From the NCBI GenBank assembly GCA_037200525.1, contig JBBCGG010000001.1, forward strand, positions 3,588,501-3,652,500: a DNA stretch of 64,000 nucleotides, read 5' to 3'. Positions 1 to 8,484 of this stretch are shown here, in pieces. A model generated the notes under the pieces. The model searched no databases. It saw only the letters and a program-made list of their open reading frames with translations, and had not been told where the DNA came from. A program made the translations under genes and the position numbers. This DNA comes from Methylocella sp. Lineage in GTDB: Bacteria > Pseudomonadota > Alphaproteobacteria > Rhizobiales > Beijerinckiaceae. Within the stretch, counting starts at the first letter, position 1, and each line of letters begins with the position of its first letter.

Positions 1-172
1 CGGGCTGCGCCAGATCGCCAAACACCGAAAGACCATGGGTCTCGATCTCTTCGACCGCCGCCCCCGCCCGGCGGGAGAGGAACTGCGGCAGAATCAGGCC
101 TCCGGCGGCAAGTTTCAGAACAGAGCGGCGAGAAAAGCGAAAGGGACGGAGTGAAGGGAGCGTCGCGGTCAA
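1..172 (-). CDS. ABC transporter substrate-binding protein, family 5, N-terminal part
   Basis: This is the first 57 codons of a gene on the minus strand that runs off the left edge. The translation has a twin-arginine signal (SRRSVLKLAAGG, then a hydrophobic stretch and an Ala-Gly-Ala cleavage region). It is followed by ETHGLSVFGDLAQP, which closely matches the mature N-terminus of periplasmic oligopeptide-binding proteins of family 5 (YejA-like, HGLSxFGDLKYP). The protein would bind peptides or similar solutes in the periplasm after Tat export. No ATG is available in frame; a TTG at 172 is the nearest start, and the true start may have been lost to the IS5 remnant that begins about 200 bases upstream. 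Recognition is by motif only. Confidence 0.6.
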   Translation of the reverse strand, partial: MTATLPSLRPFRFSRRSVLKLAAGGLILPQFLSRRAGAAVEEIETHGLSVFGDLAQP

Positions 173-367
173 AATCGCCTCTTTGGCAAAGCTTCGGGAA
201 TTGGCTGGCTTTAGGACGAGACCCTGTCTCAGAACAACTACTTAGCGCGGTGCGGTCGGAGACCTGGCCGATTGATGGGCCATATTATTCTAGGCACCCC
301 GCGTTACACGACGATTTCGAAGTTTGGTAGTGGCATTACGTCTGTCATCCGGCCCTGTTTCCCTCAC

Positions 368-1023
368 TAGGACCTGTTGACGAATAGTATTCCCATCGTG
401 GCAAGGATCTGATTCAAGGTCGCTTTCGCAACCGGCAGTTCCGGCGCTGGACGCTCGCCGGATTATGGGAACTCTTTCTAGACGCCCTGAACGAGACCGA
501 GGGCGTCGGCGAGAGCGTTCAGATGATCGACTCGACCGTTGTCCGGGCGCATCACTGCGCAGCCGGCGCTAAAGGGGGACTCCGCGTCAGGGTCTTGACG
601 CTCAAGAGGTGGCTTCACGACAAAAATTCACCTCCGCACGAACGGCGAAGGATTGCCGATAGCCGCCGATATTACCGCAGGCGAAGTCTCTGATTATTCG
701 GGCTTTGATCCATTGATGGAAGCGGACGGCCCGGAGCCCAAAGTCATGCTTGCCGATCGCGGCTATGATTCTGATCATATTCGCAAAACATTGGAGGAAA
801 AGGGTGCGGCGGCGGTCATTCCATCACGCAGAAACCGCAAGGTCCAGATCCCGGTCGATGGCCACATCTACGCCCTGCGCAACCGCATCGAACGCTGCTT
901 CAACAAGCTCAAGAACGCACGAAGGCTGGCGACCAGATACGACAAAACCGCAGCCAGCTATCTCGCTTTCGTCCACATCGCCGCGATCCGCCTATCGACC
1001 CGCGCATTTGTCAACAAGACCTA
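368..1023 (+). mobile_element. IS5-family (IS427-like) element, decayed
   Basis: A degenerate IS5-family insertion sequence. Imperfect inverted ends are visible: TAGGACCTGTTGACGA near 368 and, as reverse complement, TAGGTCTTGTTGACAAA at the right end. The transposase is broken. An N-terminal part (NRQFRRWTLAGLWE, then MIDSTVVRAHH with the first catalytic Asp) is followed by a frameshift and small deletion near 575-600. After that the C-terminal part continues (GEVSDYSGFDPL, LADRGYDSDHIRK with the second Asp, and NRIERCFNKLKNARRLATRYDK with the catalytic Glu), ending FVNKT. The DDE residues survive but are split between frames, so the element should not move by itself. Confidence 0.75.
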
Positions 1024-1024
1024 G
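653..1024 (+). pseudogene. IS5 transposase, C-terminal remnant
   Basis: The longest open piece of the broken transposase, 123 codons. It holds LADRGYDSDH (DDE-domain Asp region) and the YREK-like block around RNRIERCFNKLKN. The reading frame upstream of 653 is continuous with GGFTTKIHLRTNGEGLP, so the ATG-like start here is not the natural one. The N-terminal third lies in another frame at about 420-575. Inactive by inspection. Confidence 0.7.
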
Positions 1025-1358
1025 CGAAGGCCGGATGAGCGACCATAGGGGCGCATGGCTTCTGGCCGATACGCTGCCGCCTGCCTCAGCGCTGATCGCC
1101 GACAGAGGCTACGACAGCAACTGGTTTCGCAAGGCGTTGACCGACAAGGGCGTCGAGCCCTGTATCCCTTCGACCAAAAGCCGCAAGCTTCCCATTGCCT
1201 GTGACAAGACGCTCTACCGCCAGCGTCACAAAATCGAGAACATGTTCGCCAAGCTGAAGGACTGGCGCCGCATCGCCACCCGTTACGACCGATGCGCCCA
1301 CACTTTCTTCTCCGCAATCTGCATCGCAGCCGCCGTCGCCTTCCATCTCAATCAATGA
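1024..1358 (+). pseudogene. Second IS5-family transposase, C-terminal fragment
   Basis: A different IS5-group transposase fragment directly abuts the first element. It reads ALIADRGYDSNWFRKAL, then KIENMFAKLKDWRRIATRYDRC, and ends AFHLNQ. The sequence differs clearly from the preceding element, so this is not a tandem copy. Most likely the first element inserted into an older IS5 copy and destroyed its 5' part. Only the second Asp and the Glu-containing C-terminal block of the DDE domain remain. Confidence 0.7.
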
Positions 1359-1801
1359 GTCCTGAGCCTAGTGGCGTTATGTCTCTGCTCTTGGCTTTCC
1401 ATGTCGAAAACGTGGAACAGAATCAAAGAATGGCGGCCAGCGGCGATGGCGAAAAGCCGGTTGAAGGGAAAGCTACTATATTCGGTGCATCTATAGCAGG
1501 CAGAGGTAGTTCGGATGCAGCTTATCCCGACGCCACCCCGGCGGAATCAATGTAGTCGCACGCGACTTTGCAAGGCCGAGGTTGGATTCGCTCACTGCTC
1601 CTGGCTCCCAAAATAGGCACTTCAAGTTCAAACTTGAAGTGCCCACCGTCCGTCTATCCCGCAAAGTGCGTCCGGGACAGAGCCCGCCCTTCAACGCTGA
1701 ATCTAGGCCGCCGATCGGGTCGCACCCTGAAGGCAACATCCAGGACCGACCAAATGTATACGCATGCGCGCCGCCGCATCGGCCCAGAGCTTGCGCCGGT
1801 C
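1359..1801. other. Intergenic stretch with a strong palindrome
   Basis: About 440 bases between the IS5 fragments and the carboxymuconolactone decarboxylase gene. Short open frames exist on both strands but none has a recognisable domain or ribosome binding site. The only structure I see is the perfect inverted repeat at 1616-1643, listed separately. Confidence 0.5.
1616..1643. repeat. 13-bp perfect inverted repeat with 2-bp centre
   Basis: Arms GGCACTTCAAGTT and AACTTGAAGTGCC flank a CA centre. No T-run follows on either strand, so a simple intrinsic terminator is unlikely. A dimeric-protein operator or a decayed mobile-element end are the alternatives. Confidence 0.5.
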
Positions 1802-2200
1802 CTACGGGTTCCGGTCCCGCGCCTCTTCCCTAAAGGCTGTCACGTTTGCCAGGGCACGCGCCGCCGTCCACGCGGCTGGAAAGCCCGCATAGGGAGCCGT
1901 CTGCACGATGGCCTCCTCGATCTCGGCCCGGGTCAGGCCGTTCGTCAGGCCGACGCGAAGATGGTTCTGTAACTCCGCGGTCTGGCGCAGGGCGATCAGC
2001 ACGGCGATCGTAACAAGGCTGCGCTGCTTGCGATCCAGCCCGCCCCGTCCCCACACCTTGCCGAAGACGAACTCCAACGACAGATCGGCGATGACAGCTT
2101 CCGCGCCAACCCCCTGAGCTAGATCCCGCATTTCCGCCGCTCTGTCCGCCCCTCTCAGTTCGGCGTAGATGCGGGCGCCTTCCGCATGTTCCGCCTTCAT
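1802..2200 (-). CDS. Carboxymuconolactone decarboxylase family protein
   Basis: 132 aa, the usual length for the PcaC/CMD fold. The segment SLVTIAVLIALRQTAELQNHLRVGLTNGL and then IVQTAPYAGFPAAW carry the family's core helix and the Tyr/Gly-Phe-Pro turn. There is no AhpD-type CxxC, so a decarboxylase or uncharacterised CMD-like role fits better than a peroxidase role. Its ATG overlaps the stop of the upstream aldehyde dehydrogenase by 4 bases (ATGA), so the two are translationally coupled. True substrates are unknown; an aromatic or lactone breakdown step is an inference from the pairing. Confidence 0.8.
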   Translation of the reverse strand: MKAEHAEGARIYAELRGADRAAEMRDLAQGVGAEAVIADLSLEFVFGKVWGRGGLDRKQRSLVTIAVLIALRQTAELQNHLRVGLTNGLTRAEIEEAIVQTAPYAGFPAAWTAARALANVTAFREEARDRNP

Positions 2201-3621
2201 CCCGAGACCGCACCGAGGAGGGCCTTCGGCTCAAGATAGGCCTGGAGTCCGAAGACTCCATATTCTCGGCCAATGCCCGATTGCTTGAACCCACCAAATG
2301 GCACCGCAGGATCGTGCGGAGCACCATTTATCACGACACGCCCGGCGTCGATCTGGCTCGCCACCGCCGTTGCCCGGTCCAGGTTCGAGGAGATGACATA
2401 GGCTTGCAACCCGTAGGGCGTGTCGTTGGCGATCGAAATAGCCTCTGCCTCATCCTCATAGGTCAGCAGGCACAAAACCGGGCCGAAAATCTCCTCCCTG
2501 GAGATCGTCATGTCATTGGTGACGTTGGCGAAGACGGTCGGCTTCACGAAATAGCCGCCGAGGCCGTCGGGATGACCTTCACCACCGGCGACGATGGTAG
2601 CGCCTGCCTCGACGCCGAGCCGAATGTAGCGCTGAACCCGCTCATACTGAGCCTGGCTCACCATCGGCCCAATGGTCGTACTGGCGTCGCGCGGGTTGCC
2701 CGCCTTTATCTTCTCGAGTGCGATCTGTATCGCTGCGATCGCTTCATCAAGCCGCGAGGCCGGGAGGAGAATACGGGTGCCGGCAATGCAGGCCTGACCG
2801 CTGTTTGCGAAGCCGGCCTCCAACGCCATGGGAATCGCCTTGGCGAAGTCGGCGTCATCAAGGATCACCGTGGGCGACTTGCCGCCGAGTTCCAAGGTCA
2901 CGCGCTTCAGCGTGTCGGCGGCGCTGCGGAGGATCGACTTGCCAACCGCAGTGGAGCCGGTGAAGGAGATTTTCGATATGTCGGGGTTTGCGGTGATTTC
3001 CGCGCCCACAACGTCACCCCGCCCATTGACGATGTTGAATAGGCCTGCAGGCGCGCCGGCCTCATGCAAGGCTTCGAGCACGACCTGCGTCTGAGCCGCG
3101 CTCATTTCGCTGGGCTTAATGACGGCTGTGCATCCAGCGGCCAGCGTATAGGCGAGCTTGTTGCAGATGAAGCCCGCGTCGCTGTTCCACGGTGTGATTA
3201 GCCCGACCACGCCGACGGGCTCCATGATCACATCCGCCGTGCCGATCCGTTGCGTGAGGTCGAAACTTTCTAGAGTGCGCGCCGCCTCCATGAAGCTGCT
3301 CGATGCGTGAGCGGCCATCCAAGTCGATCGGGAGATTGGTGCACCGTATTCCAGAATGATCGCGTCCAGCAACGCGCCCTTCCTGGCTTCCATCGCGTCG
3401 TGAAGACGATGCAGAAGGGAAATACGATCCGCCTTCGTGCTCCGCGACCACGCTGGAAAAGCGCGTTTTGCTGCGGCAATGGCGGCTTTCGCATCATCCA
3501 CATCTCCCAGCCTGACGCGGCCGAATACTTCTCCCGTCACTGGGTTGTGCAGATCAAATAGCTCGGTTCCGTGCGGTTCGACGAAGCGGCCGTCAATGTA
3601 GACATGCGTGATTTCTTGCAT
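2197..3621 (-). CDS. Aldehyde dehydrogenase (NAD(P)+-dependent)
   Basis: 474 aa, typical ALDH superfamily length. It oxidises an aldehyde to the acid in the cytoplasm. Visible motifs in order: ITPWN near residue 145, the cofactor loop FTGSTAVGKS near 220, ELGGKSP with the general-base Glu near 245, SGQACIAGTR with the nucleophilic Cys near 280, and EEIFGPVL in the C-terminal half. The pattern is of the broad-substrate DhaS/betaine-type class; the exact substrate cannot be read. It is transcribed away from the LysR gene at 3722 and leads the CMD gene, a usual LysR-controlled catabolic arrangement. ATG at 3621 follows a weak AGGAC. Confidence 0.88.
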   Translation of the reverse strand: MQEITHVYIDGRFVEPHGTELFDLHNPVTGEVFGRVRLGDVDDAKAAIAAAKRAFPAWSRSTKADRISLLHRLHDAMEARKGALLDAIILEYGAPISRSTWMAAHASSSFMEAARTLESFDLTQRIGTADVIMEPVGVVGLITPWNSDAGFICNKLAYTLAAGCTAVIKPSEMSAAQTQVVLEALHEAGAPAGLFNIVNGRGDVVGAEITANPDISKISFTGSTAVGKSILRSAADTLKRVTLELGGKSPTVILDDADFAKAIPMALEAGFANSGQACIAGTRILLPASRLDEAIAAIQIALEKIKAGNPRDASTTIGPMVSQAQYERVQRYIRLGVEAGATIVAGGEGHPDGLGGYFVKPTVFANVTNDMTISREEIFGPVLCLLTYEDEAEAISIANDTPYGLQAYVISSNLDRATAVASQIDAGRVVINGAPHDPAVPFGGFKQSGIGREYGVFGLQAYLEPKALLGAVSG

Positions 3622-3677
3622 CTGCTGATGTCCTGTTGTTGCGATTACAGCAGATGTAGGGCTTGCGAATGTCCATG

Positions 3678-3691
3678 ATAATCTGTATTAT
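3678..3691. promoter_or_regulatory. Dyad in the LysR/ALDH divergent promoter
   Basis: ATAAT-CTGT-ATTAT is a perfect 5-bp inverted repeat lying between the divergent ALDH and LysR starts, about 30 bases before the LysR ATG. Its position and AT-rich dyad fit a LysR-type operator, but no binding data are available. Confidence 0.35.
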
Positions 3692-3721
3692 GCGCCATGA
3701 AGTGATGCAGGAATCTTGATA

Positions 3722-4675
3722 ATGCGGAAGATCGGGATCGTAGAGCTTGAGGCGGCAATAGCGGTCGCTAGGCGACGGAGCTTCCGCGCCGCGTCCGCCG
3801 ATCTCGGCGTTTCCCCAACCGCTCTCAGCCAGACGATCGCAGGGCTCGAAGCTAGGCTAGGTGTTCGGCTGTTCAACCGAACGACACGCAGCGTCTCTCC
3901 GACTAACGCGGGAGAACAATTCCTCGCGGAAGTTGAACCGGCCGTGGGCGCGATCAACCATGCGATGGAGGCCGTCAACAGCTATCGGGACAAGCCCGCC
4001 GGCACGTTGCGGATCAACAGTTCCGTTGGAGCAGCGCGACGCATTCTCTCACCCATTATCTTGGAGTTTGTGCGTCTTTATCCGGAGATGCAAGTAGACC
4101 TCGTGACGGAAGACCGCCCGATCGATACAGTGGCTGAGGGCTTCGATGCAGGAATAAGACCAGGCGATACAGTGCCCGGAGACATGATTGCCGTACATCT
4201 TGAGCCAATACAGAAATTTGCCGTTGTCGGGTCTCCGGCCTATTTCGAGGGCAAGGCTGTGCCTGAGACACCCCAGGATCTCCTGCACCACATTTGCATC
4301 CGTGCGAGGATGCCCAGCGGCAGCATGTATCGCTGGGAGTTCGAGCAGGACGGCAGGGTTATCACGCTTGACGTGCCGGGCCAGCTTACTCTCGATGATG
4401 GAGGCTTGACGCTGGAGGCCGTGCTGGCAGGGACGGGCCTAGCCTACCTGGCCGAATGGTGGATCGCCGAGAGCGTTCGCGAAGGGGAGCTTCGCCGTGT
4501 CCTGGACAGCTTCACCCCCTCATCACCGGGGCTTTGTCTCTATTATCCAAGCCGCCGATATCAACCCGCCGGATTGCGCGCCCTGATCTCGTTCATTGAA
4601 GAAGTGCGTCGCAAGAGCCCATCTGGTCAGATGGGTTCCGTATCTCAGCGTGGCCGGCAGCGACTCTCTTTCTAA
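3722..4675 (+). CDS. LysR family transcriptional regulator
   Basis: 317 aa. The N-terminal winged HTH is clear: [20 protein letters not shown], then [18 protein letters not shown] and [11 protein letters not shown] periplasmic-binding-like effector domain follows from about residue 90 ([16 protein letters not shown]). The ATG at 3722 is preferred over an upstream TTG because AGGA sits 8 bases upstream. It is divergent from the aldehyde dehydrogenase gene and most likely regulates it together with its own expression. The stop overlaps that of the convergent Rrf2 gene by 4 bases. The inducer is unknown. Confidence 0.9.
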   Translation: MRKIGIVELEAAIAVARRRSFRAASADLGVSPTALSQTIAGLEARLGVRLFNRTTRSVSPTNAGEQFLAEVEPAVGAINHAMEAVNSYRDKPAGTLRINSSVGAARRILSPIILEFVRLYPEMQVDLVTEDRPIDTVAEGFDAGIRPGDTVPGDMIAVHLEPIQKFAVVGSPAYFEGKAVPETPQDLLHHICIRARMPSGSMYRWEFEQDGRVITLDVPGQLTLDDGGLTLEAVLAGTGLAYLAEWWIAESVREGELRRVLDSFTPSSPGLCLYYPSRRYQPAGLRALISFIEEVRRKSPSGQMGSVSQRGRQRLSF

Positions 4676-5112
4676 ACGCGCTCCGCATCGAGGGTACGAA
4701 GTTCCAGGAGGGCATCGGTCAGCGTCCGCCTATCCAACAGGCGCACCACCGACTCATCTACCTCGCCGGCCAAGTTCCCAAAGAATCGTTCGACATTGCA
4801 AGTGACGAGGCATCGATGAGGGATATCGCTACGACCGGTCCATAGCCTCTTGTCCCCCAGAGCCGCCTTATAGATTTCGCCGAGTGTGATCGCGGCGGCG
4901 TCGACGCTTAGGCTCACTCCCCCGTCTCGCCCCATGGTCGAACGAACAAGACCCGCCTGGATCAGGGGCACCAACAGCCGCCTGACAAATGTTGGATTGG
5001 AGTCGACCCCCTCGGCCAACTGAGCGGAACTCAATCGTTCGACGCCTTCGGCCCGGGCGAGCGCCAAGCTGAGCATCATCTGCAGGGCGGTCGGGAAACG
5101 GACATCGATCAT
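4672..5112 (-). CDS. Rrf2 family transcriptional regulator
   Basis: 146 aa with the Rrf2 winged-helix layout: a first helix FPTALQMMLSLALA, recognition region SSAQLAEGVDSNPTFVRRLL, and wing GLVRSTMGRDGGVSL. IscR/NsrR-like members carry three spaced cysteines for an Fe-S cluster. Here only HRCLVTC is present, so a cluster is not assured and the YwnA-like, redox- or ligand-sensing subgroup is more likely. The start at 5112 is chosen because GGGAG lies 6 bases upstream. It is divergent from the NTF2-like/MDR operon at 5213, its probable target. Confidence 0.85.
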   Translation of the reverse strand: MIDVRFPTALQMMLSLALARAEGVERLSSAQLAEGVDSNPTFVRRLLVPLIQAGLVRSTMGRDGGVSLSVDAAAITLGEIYKAALGDKRLWTGRSDIPHRCLVTCNVERFFGNLAGEVDESVVRLLDRRTLTDALLELRTLDAERV

Positions 5113-5212
5113 CGTTTGCTCCCGGTACATCCAATATGTATCTTTTACTATTGCATATCAAGCCCGATATATATATCCAGCATAGGCGCATATTTCCTCA
5201 AGGAGACCTTCC

Positions 5213-5686
5213 ATGTCCGATGAACGTGAAATTCAGGAGGTGCTGGCGCGATACGTTCGGGCGGCCGACCACCGGGACGGAGCGGCGATGAGCAACATCT
5301 TCCTGCTCGAAGGCAAGGTTGAGATTTTCTACAACAATGCAGGCACACCTGAGCTTCTTGGCGAGTTGGTCGGGCCGCAAGCCATTGGCGCAGCCGTCAC
5401 CACGATGATGAAGCCGCATCCGCCGCGGGGGTGGAGCCATCACACCACCCATGACCCGATCATCGTAGTGAAAGGCGACACCGGGACGCTCGACGCCCAG
5501 TTTGTGGTGTTCAACGTCCTCGGCGCAGAAAAGCCCGAGGGCGGTTGGCCCGAAGGCGCCTCTGGCGCGCAAGGGACTATCACCCCGATCGAGACGGGCT
5601 ACTACCGGCCGATCCTGAAGAAAGTCGGTGGGCGTTGGATGATGGCGCACCACCGCATCTATCTCGACCTCCCGATGGCCTTCTAG
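5213..5686 (+). CDS. NTF2-like (SnoaL/DUF4440-type) protein
   Basis: 157 aa, one alpha+beta NTF2-like cone fold. Seen: the N-terminal helix IQEVLARYVRAADHRDG, the strand pair after HHTTHDPIIVV, and the closing GRWMMAHHRIYLDLP. Such proteins bind or isomerise small hydrophobic ligands; the reaction cannot be assigned. A strong AAGGAG precedes the ATG by 7 bases. The stop is 7 bases before the MDR oxidoreductase gene, so the two form an operon, probably repressed by the divergent Rrf2 regulator. Confidence 0.75.
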   Translation: MSDEREIQEVLARYVRAADHRDGAAMSNIFLLEGKVEIFYNNAGTPELLGELVGPQAIGAAVTTMMKPHPPRGWSHHTTHDPIIVVKGDTGTLDAQFVVFNVLGAEKPEGGWPEGASGAQGTITPIETGYYRPILKKVGGRWMMAHHRIYLDLPMAF

Positions 5687-5693
5687 GAGAAGC

Positions 5694-6623
5694 ATGATGA
5701 AGGGCGTTTCCTATAGCCGTTTCGGGGGATCGGAAGTCCTCGAATACGGTGACTTGCCAGAGCCGAAGCTGTCGCAGAACTCTGTGATCGTCCGCGTGAA
5801 AGCCGCCGCCATCAACCCGGCCGATATCGCATTGCAGGCAGGTTTGGGCGAGAGCCTGATGGAGACTTGGTTTCCTGTCGTACCCGGATGGGACCTCGCC
5901 GGCATCGTCGAGCGCGTCGGCGCCGGAGTGGTCGAATTTCAACCAGGCGATGAAGTCATCGCCTATGTGTATCAGGAAATCCTGCATAGCGGCACCTATG
6001 CCGAGCTTGTGAGCGTTCCGGTGGACCGCTTGTGGCGAAAGCCAAAGAACGCTTCATGGGGCGAAGCGGCCGGGCTCCCACTTGCTGGTCTGACGGCCTA
6101 TCGAGCGGTGATTGATACATTGCGCGTGTCCGATGCGGACATCGTTCTCGTGCTCGGTGCTTCAGGAGGCGTCGGCTCGCTGGCGGCTCAGTTGGCGGTG
6201 GCGTCGGGCGCTACCGTCATTGGAAGCGCCTCCGCCCCACACCAAACCTATGTGAAGTTTATCGGCGCGGAGCCCGTCCAGTCTGGCGACGACGTTGCCG
6301 AACAGGTCAGAAGGCACGCTCCCGCCGGTGTGACGGCCATCGTGGATTGCGCCGGCCACGGCGCGTTGGCGAAGGCTATGGCTTCAGCGGCCCCGGGCGC
6401 GAGAATCTGCTCAATAGCGGATGGCGGCCCCGGGGTAACGACTGTGTTCGCCCGAGCAGATACTGGGATTCTCGCCCGGCTTGTTGATCTTGTCGAAGCC
6501 GGGTCCCTCCGGGTGACGGTTGCGGCCTCGTTTGCCTTGGCGGATGCCGCAATTGCCCAAGACGCGCTGAAAGCAGGGATTTGCGGACCAGGAAAGATCG
6601 TCCTCGTTCCTGATGTTGCCTAG
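5694..6623 (+). CDS. Zinc-independent MDR oxidoreductase (quinone oxidoreductase-like)
   Basis: 309 aa medium-chain reductase. The GroES-like N-terminal half contains KAAAINPADIALQAG and PGWDLAGIVERVGAGV. The Rossmann fold shows VLGASGGVGSLAAQLA near residue 155. No structural or catalytic zinc ligands are visible, which points to the NADPH:quinone reductase/enoyl reductase branch. It is cotranscribed with the NTF2-like gene and is probably part of a stress or detoxification response under Rrf2 control. The stop codon TAG lies inside the CTAG target used by the downstream IS481 copy, so the insertion left the protein intact. Confidence 0.85.
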   Translation: MMKGVSYSRFGGSEVLEYGDLPEPKLSQNSVIVRVKAAAINPADIALQAGLGESLMETWFPVVPGWDLAGIVERVGAGVVEFQPGDEVIAYVYQEILHSGTYAELVSVPVDRLWRKPKNASWGEAAGLPLAGLTAYRAVIDTLRVSDADIVLVLGASGGVGSLAAQLAVASGATVIGSASAPHQTYVKFIGAEPVQSGDDVAEQVRRHAPAGVTAIVDCAGHGALAKAMASAAPGARICSIADGGPGVTTVFARADTGILARLVDLVEAGSLRVTVAASFALADAAIAQDALKAGICGPGKIVLVPDVA

Positions 6624-6679
6624 ATGTTTGGTCCCGGGAATCGTGACGCTAAGCTGAGCCGTGAGGCGGAGAAAGCGTT

Positions 6680-7706
6680 ATGGTGGATATTCTTCATGGC
6701 AGCGCCCGGACAACGCCGCGAGTTCGAGCCGAGCTCCAAGCGTCGAAAGAGAGGGCGGCCGTCCTCGCCAGACGTTACGGGCTGAGTCGAACGACAGTGG
6801 CGAAATGGCGCTCGCGCTCCGGGACAGCCGATGCGCCGATGGGGCCGCGCGAACACCGGAGCACTGTCCTGACGCCGGTTGAGGAAGCCATGATCGTCGC
6901 ATTCCGGCAGCGGACGCTGCTGCCACTCGACGATGTCATGGGATGCCTGCGCGACAGCCTCCCGAAGCTGACGCGATCAAGCCTGCATCGTTGTCTCGAA
7001 CGCCATGGCGTCTCGCGGCTGCCGGCGAGCGAGGCGACGACGAAACGCGGCCGGTTCGCACAGACGGCGATCGGCTATGTCCACATCGACAGCTGCGAAC
7101 TGCGCCATGCGGACGGCAAACTGATCATGTTCACTGATCATGTCCCTGGCCATCGATCGCGTCTCCAAGTTCGTCTATGTCGAGTTCCACGACCGCGCCG
7201 GCAAGATAGAGGGCGCGGCTTTTCTGCGCAACGTCGCGGCGGCCTTCCCCTACAAAATCCACACGGTGTTGACCGACAACGGAATGGCCTTCGCCGACCT
7301 GCCCAAAAACCGCCACGGCCCCAGCCGCCGATTTCTCGGCCCGCATATTTTCGACCGAGTCTGCATCGAGCATGGCATCGAACACCGGCTGACCAAGCCT
7401 TACCATCCGTGGACCAATGGCGGAGCTGGCTTGAGGCTCCGGCGAGCGAAGCTCGTTGGAGAAGCCAGCGGAGGTCAAGCCGAACGCACGAACCGCACCA
7501 TCAACGATGCGACGCTCAAACTGTTCCACTACCCGGATATCGAGAGCCTCAAAGCGCACGTCCTCGCCTTCGTCGCGGCCTACAACTTCGCCAAGCATCT
7601 TAAGGCCTTGCGGTGGAAAACGCCGTTCGAGGCGATGGTTCACGCCTGGACAACCGATCCTTCAATCTTCAAAATCAACCCGCGTCACCTCATTCGGGAC
7701 CAAACA
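6680..7706 (+). pseudogene. IS481-type transposase, frameshifted
   Basis: The N-terminal HTH part reads well (VLARRYGLSRTTVAKW, then a second HTH with LTRSSLHRCLERHGVS). The rve/DDE core continues as YVHIDSCEL, then after the frameshift FVYVEFHDRAG, VLTDNGMAF and HRLTKPYHPWTNG. The frame is lost at about 7131-7145, where CTGATCATGTTCA is repeated almost exactly. The 54-base insertion further on splits the conserved G-QAER block just before the catalytic Glu. No stop lies inside the element in the last frame. Not functional by inspection. Confidence 0.8.
7422..7475 (+). repeat. 54-base palindromic in-frame insertion
   Basis: These 54 bases are absent from copy 2 at the matching place (13492/13493). 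They encode GAGLRLRRAKLVGEASGG between Gly and QAER. The DNA is an imperfect hairpin: GCTGGCTT pairs with AAGCCAGC at the outside and GAGC pairs with GCTC around a GAA loop. It looks like a small palindromic repeat unit. Confidence 0.65.
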
Positions 7707-7711
7707 ACTAG

Positions 7712-8005
7712 CGGACGACACCCAGTGGCTGCTGCATGCGCACAACCACCGTCGTCACGGGAGGGTTCGGCCGACTGGTGGGCGCACCGTCGATGCGGTA
7801 GGCGGCAGACTCTTGAGATAAGCAGCGATCGCGTCCACATCTTCGTCTGACAAGTTGGAATAGGAGCGCCCCAAGGCATGGCCGGCGCGAGCTCACGCCC
7901 GTCGGGCCGGCGTCCATTCCGGATCGCAATGGCAATGTCCTTGATCGACCACGCACCAAACCCGGTTTCATCGTCCGGTGCCAAGTCCATCCACTCAGTG
8001 ACCAA
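7712..8005 (-). pseudogene. c-type cytochrome fragment
   Basis: Reading the minus strand gives GFGAWSIKDIAIAIRNG, RRPDGRELAPAMPW, then after a one-base slip YSNLSDEDVDAIAAYLKSLPP. This is the C-terminal half of a class I cytochrome c domain of the kind found in membrane dehydrogenase cytochrome subunits. The Met in AMP would be the sixth heme ligand. The CxxCH part is absent and a frameshift lies in GGGGCGCTCCTATT near 7860. The fragment sits directly beside the IS481 end, so insertion or later deletion probably removed the rest. Confidence 0.65.
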
Positions 8006-8484
8006 TCGAAGAACCAGCCAAAGGAACGAACGAAGTCACGTTACCCGATGGCCCCAGTCTATCGCACCTAAAGGTATTGCATCTGTAAGAATCCATCCGG
8101 ATTTATTACTGTTTGACCTATATTTCGGGGGAGCGCCCGGATCAACGCTCATCGCGAGACTGCAGGAACTCCGAGCACCTGCGCCACCGCTTTGACATGA
8201 CTAGATTCCTCGTCGAGTGTCGAGGACTGTATCGCCATCTCAGCAAGTGGCTCTCGCCTAACATCGGCCATTCGGGTGACGCCCCCCCCCCCCCCGCGGG
8301 CCGAGCGTAACGTTTTCCCATTATAGTCGTGCGCACGGCGGCGTCATACAATCCCTCGCCGTTCCTGCCCGCATGCCAGTCACTGGAGACGAAATCATGC
8401 GGGGGACCCGCCGAGCGACCTGGCCTCGGAAGCCAGGCCCCGGCTCGCCGCCGGCCACGTAGGGTTTCCAAGGGATTAAGAGAC
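8006..8484. other. Intergenic stretch with poly-C tract
   Basis: About 480 bases between the cytochrome fragment and the response regulator. I find no credible gene. The one notable item is an uninterrupted run of 14 C at 8282-8295, about 190 bases before the regulator start. Confidence 0.5.
8282..8295 (+). repeat. Homopolymer of 14 cytosines
   Basis: Fourteen consecutive C bases. Tracts this long are prone to slippage and can switch genes when they sit in a promoter or reading frame; this one lies outside any recognised gene. It could also be a sequencing or assembly weak point. Confidence 0.6.

Larger units (their letters stand above)
6625..7706 (+). mobile_element. IS481-family element, copy 1
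   Basis: The ends are inverted: TGTTTGGTCCCGG on the left and its reverse complement with one base missing on the right. The element is about 1.08 kb. It is flanked by CTAG on both sides (6620-6623 and 7708-7711), matching the NCTAGN target known for IS481; the outermost bases of the hexamer differ between the sides. Copy 2 at 12709 is in the same orientation and nearly identical. Relative to copy 2, this copy has a 13-base tandem-like duplication near 7131-7145 and a 54-base in-frame insertion at 7422-7475. Confidence 0.85.

Noticed and set aside
1568-1972. Plus-strand open frame over the decarboxylase gene
   Set aside because: No ribosome binding site or family; overlaps a recognised gene on the other strand.
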